Assembly: GCA_963734025.1 (NCBI GenBank)
Contig: CAVTFR010000015.1
Location: 1-64,000, forward strand
Reading direction: 5' to 3'
Length of the DNA stretch: 64,000 bases
DNA from: JACVRW01 sp963734025
GTDB lineage: Bacteria; Actinomycetota; Thermoleophilia; Solirubrobacterales; Thermoleophilaceae
The notes beneath the pieces were generated by a model. It was not told where the DNA came from, did no database searches, and saw nothing but the letters and a program-made list of their open reading frames with translations. Below, one piece after another: positions 45,636 to 54,281 of this stretch. The translations under genes and the position numbers were made by a program. Each line of letters opens with the position of its first letter. Position 1 is the first letter of the stretch.

Positions 45636-46085
45636 CTAGGCCAGGAGGGCCGCGCAGCCGGCCAGCATCAGCGCGGACCACAGGCTCACGACGATCCCCA
45701 TGCTCTCTCCGGCGACAGCGACCCCACGGCTTCGCTGCGGGCCGTTGCGGCGAGCGTTGCGGCCGAGCGTCCAGGCCGTGAGCCCGGCGGGCAGGCCGAG
45801 CGGGAACAGCAGTCCAAGCGTGAACACCATGACGCACAGACCCGCGATTCCGACAAGCAGAGCCGCGGCGGCGGTCCCGCCGCCGCTCTCGCTGCGGACC
45901 GGCGGCTTGCCCTCGACCGGCAGGAAGCGGAGCGCCTGCCAGAGGTCGTGTGAGTAACGGGCGCGCCAGGCCTCGGCCACCCGCTGCTCGAACTCGTCCG
46001 TCGTCAGGCGACCGCTGAGCAAATGGCCGCGCAGCAGCCCGACGGTGTATTCGCGCTCGCGATCGGAGACGAGGAGCGTCGCCAC
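45636..46085 (-). CDS. DUF1707 domain membrane protein
   Basis: A 149-aa protein with an N-terminal DUF1707 domain: LLVSDREREYTVGLLRGHLL, GRLTTDEFEQRVAEAWRA. A linker and two or three transmembrane segments follow (LLVGIAGLCVMVFTLGLLFPLGL and the end SALMLAGCAALL) as in DUF1707-DUF4190 proteins. Its GTG start is eight bases after a TAGGAT box. Confidence 0.82.
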   Translation of the reverse strand: MATLLVSDREREYTVGLLRGHLLSGRLTTDEFEQRVAEAWRARYSHDLWQALRFLPVEGKPPVRSESGGGTAAAALLVGIAGLCVMVFTLGLLFPLGLPAGLTAWTLGRNARRNGPQRSRGVAVAGESMGIVVSLWSALMLAGCAALLA

Positions 46086-46093
46086 GACGCGGA

Positions 46094-46099
46094 ATCCTA
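46094..46099 (-). promoter_or_regulatory. -10 box of leaderless DUF1707 gene
   Basis: TAGGAT on the minus strand ends eight bases before GTG 46085. Confidence 0.5.
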
Positions 46100-46107
46100 G
46101 AGAGCGC

Positions 46108-46983
46108 TCAACCCTGCCCCCGCCGCTTACGTGATCGCAGCCCGTTGCGGCGCAGCTCCCTCATCCGCTCGATATCGACCTTCTCGACGGCCTTCCCGGC
46201 CTTGCCGGGACCTTCGAACAGCACCGGCAGCTTCTCGAAGCGCGGCTCCGACAGGAAGGCGGCGCAGCCGCGTGCGCCGATCTCGCCATCGCCGGGCGGC
46301 GCGTGGCGGTCGCGGTTCGAGCCGAGCTTCGTCTGGGAGTCGTTCATGTGGAGGCTGCGCAGGCGCGACTTGCCGACCGTCTTCAGGCCGCGGTCCAACA
46401 CCTCCGTGAGCTTGTCAGCGGTCCTGATGTCGAACCCGCTCGCGAACATGTGGCAGGAGTCGAGGCAGATGCCGATGCGCCGGTCGCCGCCCGACAGGTC
46501 GGCGAGCTCCCGCAGCTCCTCGAACGAGCGGCCGATGGTGTTGCCCGCGCCGGCGGTGTTCTCGAGCAGGAGCCGGCAGCTCTCCGACTCGGCAAGCGCC
46601 TCCTTCACCATCCCACCAACGCGCGGCAGCGCCTCCTCGAGCGGCTCGCCCACGGACGACCCGGGGTGGACGACGACGCCGTCGGCCTTGATCTCGTCTC
46701 CCATGCGCAGGGCGTGGATCAGCGAGTCGGCCGACTTCTTGCGCATCTCCCTGTCTTTGGTGGCCGGGTTGATCAGGTAGACGGCGTGGATCGTGACCGA
46801 TTTGATCGGCCCGGCCTTCATCAGTTCGAGGAACTCAGCGATGTCGTCGTTCTTCCAGCGCGTCGGGCGCCACTGGCGCGGCGACTGGTTGAAGACCTGG
46901 ATCGCGTCGCAGCTGCGCTCGACGCCGCGCTGATGCGCCTGCACCAGCCCGCCTGCCGTGGAAACATGGGCGCCGATGAGCAT
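46108..46983 (-). CDS. nfo: Endonuclease IV (AP endonuclease)
   Basis: A 291-aa TIM-barrel AP endonuclease with metal ligands in IGAHVSTAGG, TIHAVYLIN, VHPGSSVG, LLLENTAGAGNTIG, GICLDSCHMFASGFD, LHMNDSQTKLGSNRDRH and PPGDGEIG. It cleaves next to abasic sites in repair. The usual PxxLETP near the end reads LFEGPGKAG. The ATG at 46983 shares the CATG tetranucleotide with the ATG of the divergent gltX, so the two genes have no intergenic space. Confidence 0.92.
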   Translation of the reverse strand: MLIGAHVSTAGGLVQAHQRGVERSCDAIQVFNQSPRQWRPTRWKNDDIAEFLELMKAGPIKSVTIHAVYLINPATKDREMRKKSADSLIHALRMGDEIKADGVVVHPGSSVGEPLEEALPRVGGMVKEALAESESCRLLLENTAGAGNTIGRSFEELRELADLSGGDRRIGICLDSCHMFASGFDIRTADKLTEVLDRGLKTVGKSRLRSLHMNDSQTKLGSNRDRHAPPGDGEIGARGCAAFLSEPRFEKLPVLFEGPGKAGKAVEKVDIERMRELRRNGLRSRKRRGQG

Positions 46984-48253
46984 GAGAGTCAGGTTCGCAC
47001 CAAGCCCGACGGGTGTGCTGCATATCGGCGGCGCGCGGACGGCACTGTACAACTGGCTTCTGGCGCGCGGCTTGGGCGGCATCTTCGTGCTGCGCATCGA
47101 GGACACCGACCGCGAACGATCGACGACAGAGAACGTCGAGCAGATCCTCGACGCGCTGCGCTGGCTCGAGCTCGACTGGGACGAGGGGCCGATCTCGCAG
47201 GCCGAGCGGCGCCCGGAGCACAGCGCGGCGATCGAGCGCCTGCTCGAGTCGGACGCCGCCTACGAGGACGAGGGGGCGATTCGGCTGCGCGTGCCTGACG
47301 AGGGCGAGACCGTCGTACACGACGCCATCCGCGGCGACATCAGCTTCCCTCACTCGGCGATCGACGACTTCGTGATCCGGCGCTCGGACGGCAGCCCGCT
47401 CTACAACCTGGCGGTGGCGGTCGACGACCGCGACATGGGCATCACTCACGTCGTGCGCGGAGACGACCACATCTCGAACACGCCCCGCCAGGTGATGATC
47501 CTGCGGGCGCTGGGCGCCGAGCCGCCGCTCTTCGCACACCTGCCGCTGCTTCACGGACCGGACGGCAAGAAGCTCTCGAAGCGCCACGGCGCCGCGTCGG
47601 TGCAGGAGCTGCGCGACGCCGGCTACCTGCCCGAGGCGGTGCGCAACTACGTGTCGCTGCTGGGCTGGGGCTACGACGAATCGACCACCTTCATGTCGAC
47701 ACGCGAGCTCGTCGAGCGCTTCGACCTCTCGCGCGTGTCCAAGAATCCCGCCGTCTTCGATGAGCAGAAGCTGCGCTGGATGAACGGGCGCTACCTGCGT
47801 GAGCTCCCGCCCGAGGACCTGCGCGCCCGGCTCGAGGCGCTCAGCGGGCGCGCGGTGCCGTCAGAGGCGGTGGCGATCAGCCAGGAGAAGATGCAGACCC
47901 TCGCCGACTTCTGGCCGCTTGCCGGCTTCCTCGTCGAGCGTCCGGCGGGCTACGACGAGAAGGCCTGGTCGAAGGTCATGTCGGACGGCGCCCCCGAACG
48001 CCTGCGCACGGCCCGCAGCGCCCTCGAGGCGGCGCCGGAGCCGTTCGGGACCGAGCAGGTCGAGGAGGCCCTGCGCTCGGTGGTCGAGCGCCTCGAGGTG
48101 AAGCCGCGCGAGGTCTTCCAGCCGATCCGCGTCGCGATCACCGGCACGACCGTGTCGCCGGGGATCTTCGAGTCGGTGGCCGCGCTCGGCCGCGAGGAGA
48201 CGCTGGCGCGGATCGACGCCGCGCTCGCGCACGCCGGCTCCTCAGCCAGTTAG
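46982..48253 (+). CDS. gltX: Glutamyl-tRNA synthetase
   Basis: A 423-aa class I synthetase: RFAPSPTGVLHIGGARTAL (HIGH-type motif HIGG), ILRIEDTDRERST-like region at residues 35-46, and GPDGKKLSKRHGAASVQE (KMSKS-type motif). The length is shorter than E. coli GltX, and the anticodon domain is abbreviated. It may be a discriminating or non-discriminating type; gatCAB is not in the window. In-frame ATGs at 46958 and 46976 are alternatives. Confidence 0.92.
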   Translation: MRVRFAPSPTGVLHIGGARTALYNWLLARGLGGIFVLRIEDTDRERSTTENVEQILDALRWLELDWDEGPISQAERRPEHSAAIERLLESDAAYEDEGAIRLRVPDEGETVVHDAIRGDISFPHSAIDDFVIRRSDGSPLYNLAVAVDDRDMGITHVVRGDDHISNTPRQVMILRALGAEPPLFAHLPLLHGPDGKKLSKRHGAASVQELRDAGYLPEAVRNYVSLLGWGYDESTTFMSTRELVERFDLSRVSKNPAVFDEQKLRWMNGRYLRELPPEDLRARLEALSGRAVPSEAVAISQEKMQTLADFWPLAGFLVERPAGYDEKAWSKVMSDGAPERLRTARSALEAAPEPFGTEQVEEALRSVVERLEVKPREVFQPIRVAITGTTVSPGIFESVAALGREETLARIDAALAHAGSSAS

Positions 48254-48317
48254 CAATCCACTCTCAACATTTGGGTTGGGCGTGCCGATAGCGCTGTTGA
48301 CGCAGCCGGAACTCTCT

Positions 48318-49391
48318 ATGGAAGCCGCCATCTCCCAGCCCGCCGCCCGCTCGCCCCGGATCGCGCCGCGCCACAACGACGGCCACGGCCGCCGCCTCAC
48401 GGTGGCGTTCGAGGCGCTCGAGGCGTTCCCGGCGCTCGCCGAGTCGCGCAACCGGGTCCTGCGTGTGGTGCGAGAGGACCGCGCCTCCGTCGGCGAGGTG
48501 GTCGCGGCGGTCGAGTCCGATGTCGCGCTCGTGATCACGGTGCTGCGGATCGCGAACCGGACCGCCCAGCGCAAGAAGGGCAAGATCGCGAGCATCCCGG
48601 AGGCGGTCGAGATCCTCTCCCCCGAGGGAGTCGAGACGCTCGCCGCCCGCACCAACACCTTCGACTTCTTCGAGCGCACGCCTGGCTGGGACGCGATGCC
48701 CGAGCGCTTCCGCCTGCACGCGGTGGCGACCCAGTCGGCCGCCGACCGGCTCGCGCGCGAGCTCGAGTGCGAGGACCGCGACGAGCTGCTCTGCTCGGCG
48801 CTCCTGCACGACATCGGCAAGCTCGTCCTGACCCATGCCTATCCCGGCTACCCCAGCCAGGTCCATCAGACCGCGCGCACGCCCGAGGAGCGTCTCCACC
48901 GCGAGCGGCTCGAGCTGGGCGTCGACCACGCGCTCGTCGGCGGCGTGCTCGCGCGTCGCTGGGCGCTCCCGAACCGCCTGGCCACCGCGATCGAGCGCCA
49001 CCACGCCGATGACGCCGACGGCGAGGCCGCGCTGGTCCGGCTCGCGGACATGCTCGCCCATTACGGCCACGGCCAGCCGGTCAACCCCAAGCAGCTTCTG
49101 CACGCGGCACGCGCGGTGGGCCTCTCGACCGAGCAGCTGCGCTCGGTGATGTACGAGCTGCCGCAGGGCACCGGCAACGTCAAGCGCAACGTCGACCCGT
49201 GCCCGCTGTCGGCGCGCGAGGTCGAGGTGCTGCGGCGGCTCGCCGAGGGCAAGGTCTACAAGCAGATCGCCCACGAGCTCGAGCTCTCGACAAGCACGGT
49301 GCGCACACACCTGCACAACACCTACGCGAAGCTCGGCGCGGTGGACCGCGCTCAGGCGGTCCTGATCGCCACCGAGCGCGGCTGGATCTAG
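48318..49391 (+). CDS. HDOD-domain protein with C-terminal LuxR-type DNA-binding domain
   Basis: A 357-aa fusion. Residues 30-260 form an HDOD/HD-type helical domain, including VGEVVAAVESDVALVITVLRIAN, LLCSALLHDIGKLVLTHAYPG (HD at 164-165) and AIERHHADDADGE. Residues 296-357 form a GerE/LuxR helix-turn-helix: LSAREVEVLRRLAEGKVYKQ and STSTVRTHLHNTYAKL. HDOD domains usually occur alone or with signalling domains; a direct tie to LuxR DNA binding makes a one-protein sensor-regulator likely. ATG 48318 is preferred to an upstream TTG. Confidence 0.85.
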   Translation: MEAAISQPAARSPRIAPRHNDGHGRRLTVAFEALEAFPALAESRNRVLRVVREDRASVGEVVAAVESDVALVITVLRIANRTAQRKKGKIASIPEAVEILSPEGVETLAARTNTFDFFERTPGWDAMPERFRLHAVATQSAADRLARELECEDRDELLCSALLHDIGKLVLTHAYPGYPSQVHQTARTPEERLHRERLELGVDHALVGGVLARRWALPNRLATAIERHHADDADGEAALVRLADMLAHYGHGQPVNPKQLLHAARAVGLSTEQLRSVMYELPQGTGNVKRNVDPCPLSAREVEVLRRLAEGKVYKQIAHELELSTSTVRTHLHNTYAKLGAVDRAQAVLIATERGWI

Positions 49392-49398
49392 CCCAGAT

Positions 49399-49414
49399 TG
49401 GGGTCCTGACCCCA
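49399..49414. repeat. TGGGGTC-CT-GACCCCA palindrome
   Basis: Seven-base arms around a two-base centre, between the HDOD-LuxR gene and the next small gene. The central spacing is too short for a good terminator; an operator or a dispersed palindromic repeat is more likely. Confidence 0.45.
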
Positions 49415-49449
49415 TGGCGGCCCGGGACCCGGCCGCCGAAAATCGGGAC

Positions 49450-49659
49450 ATGCTTCGCTACAAGTGCCGACGTTGCCACGAGGTCACGCACCGCGACGCG
49501 CCGACCTCGCATTGCGCAATCTGCTTCGCCCCGCTCACCGACGACGACCTCCTGCCGCCGGCGGAGCCGCCCGCGCAGTCACGCTCGCTCGCGGAGCTGT
49601 TGAACGCCCGCGACGCCGCGCGCGACGCCGCTCGCGCGGCCTATTCGCTTCCCGGCTGA
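49450..49659 (+). CDS. Small zinc-ribbon protein
   Basis: A 69-aa protein beginning MLRYKCRRCHEVTHRDAPTS and then HCAICFAPL, giving a CxxC...CxxC zinc ribbon, followed by a helical Ala-rich tail (AELLNARDAARDAARAAY). ATG 49414 would add twelve residues before the ribbon and is less likely. It precedes the oxidoreductase gene, which has its own -10 box. Function unknown. Confidence 0.6.
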   Translation: MLRYKCRRCHEVTHRDAPTSHCAICFAPLTDDDLLPPAEPPAQSRSLAELLNARDAARDAARAAYSLPG

Positions 49660-49667
49660 CGAGCGGG

Positions 49668-49673
49668 TACGGT
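49668..49673 (+). promoter_or_regulatory. -10 box of leaderless oxidoreductase gene
   Basis: TACGGT ends six bases before GTG 49680. Confidence 0.5.
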
Positions 49674-49679
49674 CGGGGC

Positions 49680-51815
49680 GTGGCCCCCGAGCAGAAGGCG
49701 ACGTTCTGCCGCATCTGCGAGCCGCTCTGCGGCATGGTTGCCACGGTCGAGGACGAGCGCATCGTAAAGCTGCGGCCCGACCCCGATCACCCGCTCTCGC
49801 GCGGCTACGCCTGCCCGAAGGGGATCGCGATGGCCGAGATCCAGAACGACGCCGATCGCGTCCTCCATCCGCTCAAGCGGATGCCCGGCGGTGAGTTCGA
49901 ACGCGTGTCCTGGGAGCAGGCGCTAAGCGACATCGCCGAGCGCATGCGCGCCCTGCCGCGCGACGGGATCGCCTGGTACATGGGCAACCCCGGCGCCTTC
50001 TCCTACTCGCACACCCTTTGGGTCAAGGGCTTCCTCGACGCGCTCGGCTCGCAGCACTACTACTCGGCCGGCTCCCAGGACGTGAACAACCGCTTCGCGG
50101 CGAGCGCGCTCCTGTACGGGTCACCGCTCGTCATACCGATCCCGGACCTGCACCGCACCTCCTTCCTGTTCATGGTCGGCGCGAACCCGCTCGTGTCGCA
50201 TGGCTCCGTGCTGTCGGCGCCGCGCATCCGCGAGCAGCTGCTCGAGATCGAGCGCGTCGTCGTGGTAGACCCGCGCCGCACCGAGACGGCGCGGCAGTTC
50301 GAGCATCTGCCGATCCGCCCCGACACCGACGCGCTGCTGCTCATGTCGATGCTCGCCGTGATCTTCGACGAGGGGCTGAGCGACCGCGTGTTCCTGGAGC
50401 GACTGGGGGAGGGTGCGGGCGAGCTCGAGCGGCTCGCCGCCGCTCACCCGCCCGAGGAGACCGAGGCGACGACGACGATCCCGGCCGCCCGCGTGCGCGA
50501 GCTGGCGCGCGCCTTCGCGGCCGCCGACGGCGCCGCGGCCTATGGGCGCACGGGGTCCTGCCTCGGCCGGCACGGCACGCTCGTCGCCTTTCTGCTCGAT
50601 GCGCTGAACGCGGTCACGGGCAACCTCGACCGTCCGGGTGGCGCCGTGTTCGGGCGCCCCCCCGTGGCGCTCGACGACGTCGGCGAGCAGGTGGGCCTCG
50701 CGACCTATGGCGAGCGGCATTCGCGCATCGGAGGCTTCCCCGACGTGATCGGCAACATGCCGGCCGCGCTGCTCCCGCTCGAGATCGAGACGCCGGGGGA
50801 GGGACAGGTGCGCGCCTTGTTCGTATCGGCCGGAAACCCGGTGCTGTCCGTGCCCGACGGCGAGGCGCTCGAGCGGGCGCTCAAGGGGCTCGAGCTGTTC
50901 GTGTCGATCGACCTATACGTGAACGAGACCAACCGGCACGCCGACTACGTGCTGCCGGCAACGACCTTCTACGAGCGCGAGGACCTCCCGCTCGCCTTCC
51001 TCGGGTTCTTCAGCACCCCGTTCATCCAGTTCAGCGACGCGGTGGTGCCGCCGCCGGGAGAGTGCCGCCAGGAGTGGGAGCTAATCGAAGAGCTGTCACG
51101 GCGACTGGGCCTCGCGCCCTACAGCGCGAAGCCGCTGCGGCGGCTCGCCCGGCTGGGCATGAGGCTGCGACCCGAGCAGCTCGCCGACCTGCTGCTGCGC
51201 ACGGGCCCGAGCGGAGACCTGTTCGGCCTGCGCCGCGGGGGGCTCAGCCTGAAGCGGCTCCGCGAGCACCCGCACGGGCTCGTGCTCGCCGACGAGATCG
51301 CCACCGGGGTGCTCCCGGACAAGCTCCGGACCCCGGACCGGCGCGTGCGCCTTGCGCCGCCGGAGATCGTCGCCGAGGTCGAGCGGCTCGCGTCGTCGAA
51401 CGGCGGTGATCCGCGCTTCCCGCTGCGCATGATCGGCATGCGCGAGCTGCGCTCGCATAACTCGTGGATGCACAACGCGCCGCTCCTTATGCGCGGCGGA
51501 CGGGTCCAGGCGCTGCGCGTACACCCCGACGACGCCGCGGCACACGGCCTCGAGGACGGCGGCGAGGCCCGGCTCGAGTCGAAGGACGGCGCCGTGACGG
51601 TGCCGGTCACGGTGAGCGACGAGATGACGCCTGGGACGGTGGCGCTGCCGCACGGCTGGGGGCACCGCGGCGGCTGGCGGCTCGCGAACAGCAACGCGGG
51701 CGTGAACGTGAACCTGCTCGCGGCGTCCGGGCCGGACGACCTGGAGCGGCTTGCCGGAATGGCGCATTTGAACGGCATACCGGTACGCGTGTCGCCGGTC
51801 GCGGCGGCTGTCTAG
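49680..51815 (+). CDS. Molybdopterin-dependent oxidoreductase
   Basis: A 711-aa cytoplasmic-type member of the DMSO reductase superfamily. The N-terminal Fe4S4 motif is CRICEPLCGM...RGYACPKG. MGTD-like binding regions include FMVGANPLVSHGSVLS, VVVDPRRTETA (pterin guanine site), and YVLPATTFYEREDLPLAF. The C-terminal pterin domain has MIGMRELRSHNSWMHN, LPHGWGHRGG. No Tat signal is seen. The substrate is unknown; formate-dehydrogenase- or assimilatory-nitrate-reductase-like by shape. It stands alone without small subunits. Confidence 0.88.
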   Translation: MAPEQKATFCRICEPLCGMVATVEDERIVKLRPDPDHPLSRGYACPKGIAMAEIQNDADRVLHPLKRMPGGEFERVSWEQALSDIAERMRALPRDGIAWYMGNPGAFSYSHTLWVKGFLDALGSQHYYSAGSQDVNNRFAASALLYGSPLVIPIPDLHRTSFLFMVGANPLVSHGSVLSAPRIREQLLEIERVVVVDPRRTETARQFEHLPIRPDTDALLLMSMLAVIFDEGLSDRVFLERLGEGAGELERLAAAHPPEETEATTTIPAARVRELARAFAAADGAAAYGRTGSCLGRHGTLVAFLLDALNAVTGNLDRPGGAVFGRPPVALDDVGEQVGLATYGERHSRIGGFPDVIGNMPAALLPLEIETPGEGQVRALFVSAGNPVLSVPDGEALERALKGLELFVSIDLYVNETNRHADYVLPATTFYEREDLPLAFLGFFSTPFIQFSDAVVPPPGECRQEWELIEELSRRLGLAPYSAKPLRRLARLGMRLRPEQLADLLLRTGPSGDLFGLRRGGLSLKRLREHPHGLVLADEIATGVLPDKLRTPDRRVRLAPPEIVAEVERLASSNGGDPRFPLRMIGMRELRSHNSWMHNAPLLMRGGRVQALRVHPDDAAAHGLEDGGEARLESKDGAVTVPVTVSDEMTPGTVALPHGWGHRGGWRLANSNAGVNVNLLAASGPDDLERLAGMAHLNGIPVRVSPVAAAV

Positions 51816-52681
51816 AAGAGACGCAGGCGGCGCCGCACGGAGTCGCTGTTGCCCGCGGCGTCGGCGGCCGTGACCGTCAGCGCGGCGCGCACGTGCCGGC
51901 CCCGACGCTTCTGCCTGGCGAGCGCCCGGCGAAGGTTCGAACCGAAGCGCAGCGTCAGCCGGTCGGTGGTGCCGGCGGCGAGTGTGCGTGGGCGCGAGCT
52001 CACCCGGTAGGTGCGCGCCGCTCCTGGCAGCGCAATGCGGGCGACTGCGGAGACCGCGCAGCTCTCGGCCGGGCAGGTCACGCGAATCGACAGGCCGCCC
52101 AGGCGGGCGAGCGTGCGGGCCCTCCCCAGGCTGGGCGCGGGCGCGACCAGGTCCGCAGGGGTGGGAGCTGGGGGCGTGCCATCAGGTGTGCAGCCCGGGC
52201 CGATCAGGTCGCGTGACTCCTGAAGCCGCAACTGGTACAGGCCCCGGTTCTGCTCAGCAGGCCGCTCGACGTCGGCGATCCATTCTCCCCAGCGGTCCTC
52301 GATTGCACCGTAGCCGGGATCGGCGGGGAGCCTGGCCGCCTTGACGGCGACTGCCTGGTCGATGAACCACTCGAGCTGGAGCGGCGGGTTGGTCGGATAG
52401 CCGGCGTACTCGCCCTGATTCCAGATGCCCATCCGCATCGCGAAGAAGCCGACGCTGTCCGCGGACCCGGAGCTGAGATTGCTCACGCCCGACTCGACGA
52501 GCGCCGCCATCACGGGCAGCTCGGCGGGCACGCCGCGAACGGCGGCGCCGTAGGCCATCCAGGCGGCGATCGCCTGCTTCGGCGCCGCATCGCCCGGATA
52601 GGTGATGCAGTCGGCCGCGTTCGCCTGCGCGGGGACGGCGAGGGCGGCAGCGGCCACCGCGATCGCGAGTACCCGTCGCAC
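51812..52681 (-). CDS. Secreted lysozyme-fold-like protein
   Basis: A 289-aa exported protein with signal peptide RRVLAIAVAAAALAVPAQANA. The N-terminal half has ELPVMAALVESGVSNLSSGS and SVGFFAMRMGIWNQGEY, similar to lytic-transglycosylase-like proteins (E as acid and GFFQMR motif, here GFFAMR). Two cysteine pairs and a C-terminal beta-rich domain of about 110 residues (LSIRVTCPAESCAVSAVARI) follow. It may remodel the cell wall or merely bind it, since the Q to A change is unusual. Confidence 0.65.
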   Translation of the reverse strand: MRRVLAIAVAAAALAVPAQANAADCITYPGDAAPKQAIAAWMAYGAAVRGVPAELPVMAALVESGVSNLSSGSADSVGFFAMRMGIWNQGEYAGYPTNPPLQLEWFIDQAVAVKAARLPADPGYGAIEDRWGEWIADVERPAEQNRGLYQLRLQESRDLIGPGCTPDGTPPAPTPADLVAPAPSLGRARTLARLGGLSIRVTCPAESCAVSAVARIALPGAARTYRVSSRPRTLAAGTTDRLTLRFGSNLRRALARQKRRGRHVRAALTVTAADAAGNSDSVRRRLRLF

Positions 52682-52695
52682 CCGACCAGTATCGC

Positions 52696-53874
52696 TCAGG
52701 ACACGAGCTGGGAGCGCGGGACCTTCACGAGCACCCGGGTGCCGCGTTCGGAGCTGGCGATGTCGAGCAGGCCGTCGAGCAGCTCGGCGCGCTCGCGGAT
52801 GCTGGCGAGCCCGAGATGGCCGGGGTCCGGGCGGCCGAGCGGCTCACTCGTCTCGAAGCCGCGCCCATTGTCGGTCACGCGCAGCTCCACGTGGCTGCCG
52901 GTCGTGCGCAGGTTGATCGAGACCGCGTCGGCCTCGGCGTGCCGGCCCGCGTTCACCACCGCCTCCTGGACGATCCGGAAGAGGTCGCCGGCCATGTCCG
53001 GGGGCATCTCGACGCGCTCGATCGTCGCCATGACCTCGAAGCCGTAGCGCCGCCGCCAGACCGGAACGCAGTTCTCCACCGCCTGGTCGAAGCTGAGCTC
53101 CTGGAAGGCATACGGCCCGAGGTCGACGATCTCGTCCCGCAGCGCCCGGATGTTCCGGGTGGCGAGCTCGCGTGCCTCCTCGATCAGGGCCGACGTCTCC
53201 TCGCTGCGCCCGCCGTCGGCGGCCTTGCCCGCGGCCGACAGGATCATGTCGAGACCGATGAGCTCCTGGACGGGGCCGTCGTGAATCGCCTCGGCCACGC
53301 GCCGCCGCACATGCCCCTCTGCCTGGATCGTCCTGCGCGAGAGCCCCTGGGCGCGCAGCCGCGACGCCGACTCCGCGGTCCGCAGCGTGCCGACCACGAC
53401 GCCCGTCGCAAGCGCCGCGATGACGAAGACGAGCTCGTAGAACGCGAAGACGTCGCTGTCGACGGGCTCGTCGCCGCGTATCTGCGTGGCGATCACGAGC
53501 GCGGCGGAGCCAAGCGCCGCCACCGCCATCCCGCGCCGTTCGCCCTGGAAGTGGGCGTGCGAGGCCACCAGGAACAGGGCGGCGGCGCGCACGGCGCCGA
53601 CGGTCTCCGGTGCGACGACCTCGAGCAGCACGAGCAACGAGAAGTCGACGATCGGGACGATCGGGTTGAGCGCGAACTCCGGATCGCGGCGCGTGAGGAA
53701 CAGGACGAGCAGCGTCCACGGGAGGGCGACGGCGCCGATGATCAGCGCTGCGGTCATGTGGTCCGGCAGGCCGAAGATCACGATGCCGAGGACCGCGAGC
53801 GCTGTGGCGACGACCCGCGTGGCGGCGAAGACGATGATCGGCCCCGCCGAGTCGATCGGAAGCCGGCGCAGCAT
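52696..53874 (-). CDS. Membrane sensor histidine kinase, NarL-partner (HisKA_3) type
   Basis: A 392-aa protein with five or six N-terminal transmembrane helices (residues 10-160), a dimerisation helix with RRRVAEAIHDGPVQELIGLD (phosphorylated His198), and a HATPase_c domain with LFRIVQEAVVNAGRHAEA (N box) and VTDNGRGFETSEP (G1). The start at 53874 overlaps the TGA of vanZ. No response regulator is adjacent, so its partner is unknown. Confidence 0.9.
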   Translation of the reverse strand: MLRRLPIDSAGPIIVFAATRVVATALAVLGIVIFGLPDHMTAALIIGAVALPWTLLVLFLTRRDPEFALNPIVPIVDFSLLVLLEVVAPETVGAVRAAALFLVASHAHFQGERRGMAVAALGSAALVIATQIRGDEPVDSDVFAFYELVFVIAALATGVVVGTLRTAESASRLRAQGLSRRTIQAEGHVRRRVAEAIHDGPVQELIGLDMILSAAGKAADGGRSEETSALIEEARELATRNIRALRDEIVDLGPYAFQELSFDQAVENCVPVWRRRYGFEVMATIERVEMPPDMAGDLFRIVQEAVVNAGRHAEADAVSINLRTTGSHVELRVTDNGRGFETSEPLGRPDPGHLGLASIRERAELLDGLLDIASSERGTRVLVKVPRSQLVS

Positions 53875-54257
53875 CAGGCCGCCGTCCGCCGCCGCAGCCC
53901 CGAGCGCAGCAGGAGAGCCATGAGGGCCGCTCCGGCGGTGTCGATCATCCAGTCGACCGGCGTGCCGTGCCGGCCTTCCACGAAGGTCTGGTGGAGCTCG
54001 TCCGTCGCGGCGTAGCCGCTCGAGATGGCGAGCGCCACGAGTGCGGCCCGGCGTGGCCCGAGGCCGGGCGCGAACGCGCGCCACCAGAGCAGGCAGAGCA
54101 AGGCGTACTCACCAAAGTGGATGACCTTGCGGGCGACCAGCTCGAGCGGCCCGAGCCCGATCTCGAGGCTCGGCTGAGCCGAGAAGTAGAAGATCGCGGC
54201 CATCAGGGCCAGCGGCGGGAGCCAGAGGTCAGGGCGCCGGAGCGGCGGCATGTCCAT
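53874..54257 (-). CDS. VanZ-family membrane protein
   Basis: A 127-aa protein with four hydrophobic segments and the VanZ hallmarks FYFSAQPSL, KVIHFGEYALLCLLWWRA, and SSGYAATDELHQTFVEGRHG followed by DWMIDTAGA. VanZ-like proteins affect teicoplanin sensitivity in some hosts, but most have unknown roles. A TACGGT box ends six bases before an in-frame ATG at 54251, which may be the real start. Confidence 0.88.
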   Translation of the reverse strand: MDMPPLRRPDLWLPPLALMAAIFYFSAQPSLEIGLGPLELVARKVIHFGEYALLCLLWWRAFAPGLGPRRAALVALAISSGYAATDELHQTFVEGRHGTPVDWMIDTAGAALMALLLRSGLRRRTAA

Positions 54258-54267
54258 ACCGTAGAGT
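54258..54267. promoter_or_regulatory. Overlapping divergent -10 boxes (vanZ / rrf2)
   Basis: TACGGT (minus, 54263-54258) and TAGAGT (plus, 54262-54267) share the TA at 54262-54263. ATG 54251 is six bases from the first box; TTG 54276 and GTG 54282 are 8 and 14 bases from the second. Confidence 0.6.
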
Positions 54268-54281
54268 CACATCTCTTGCTG

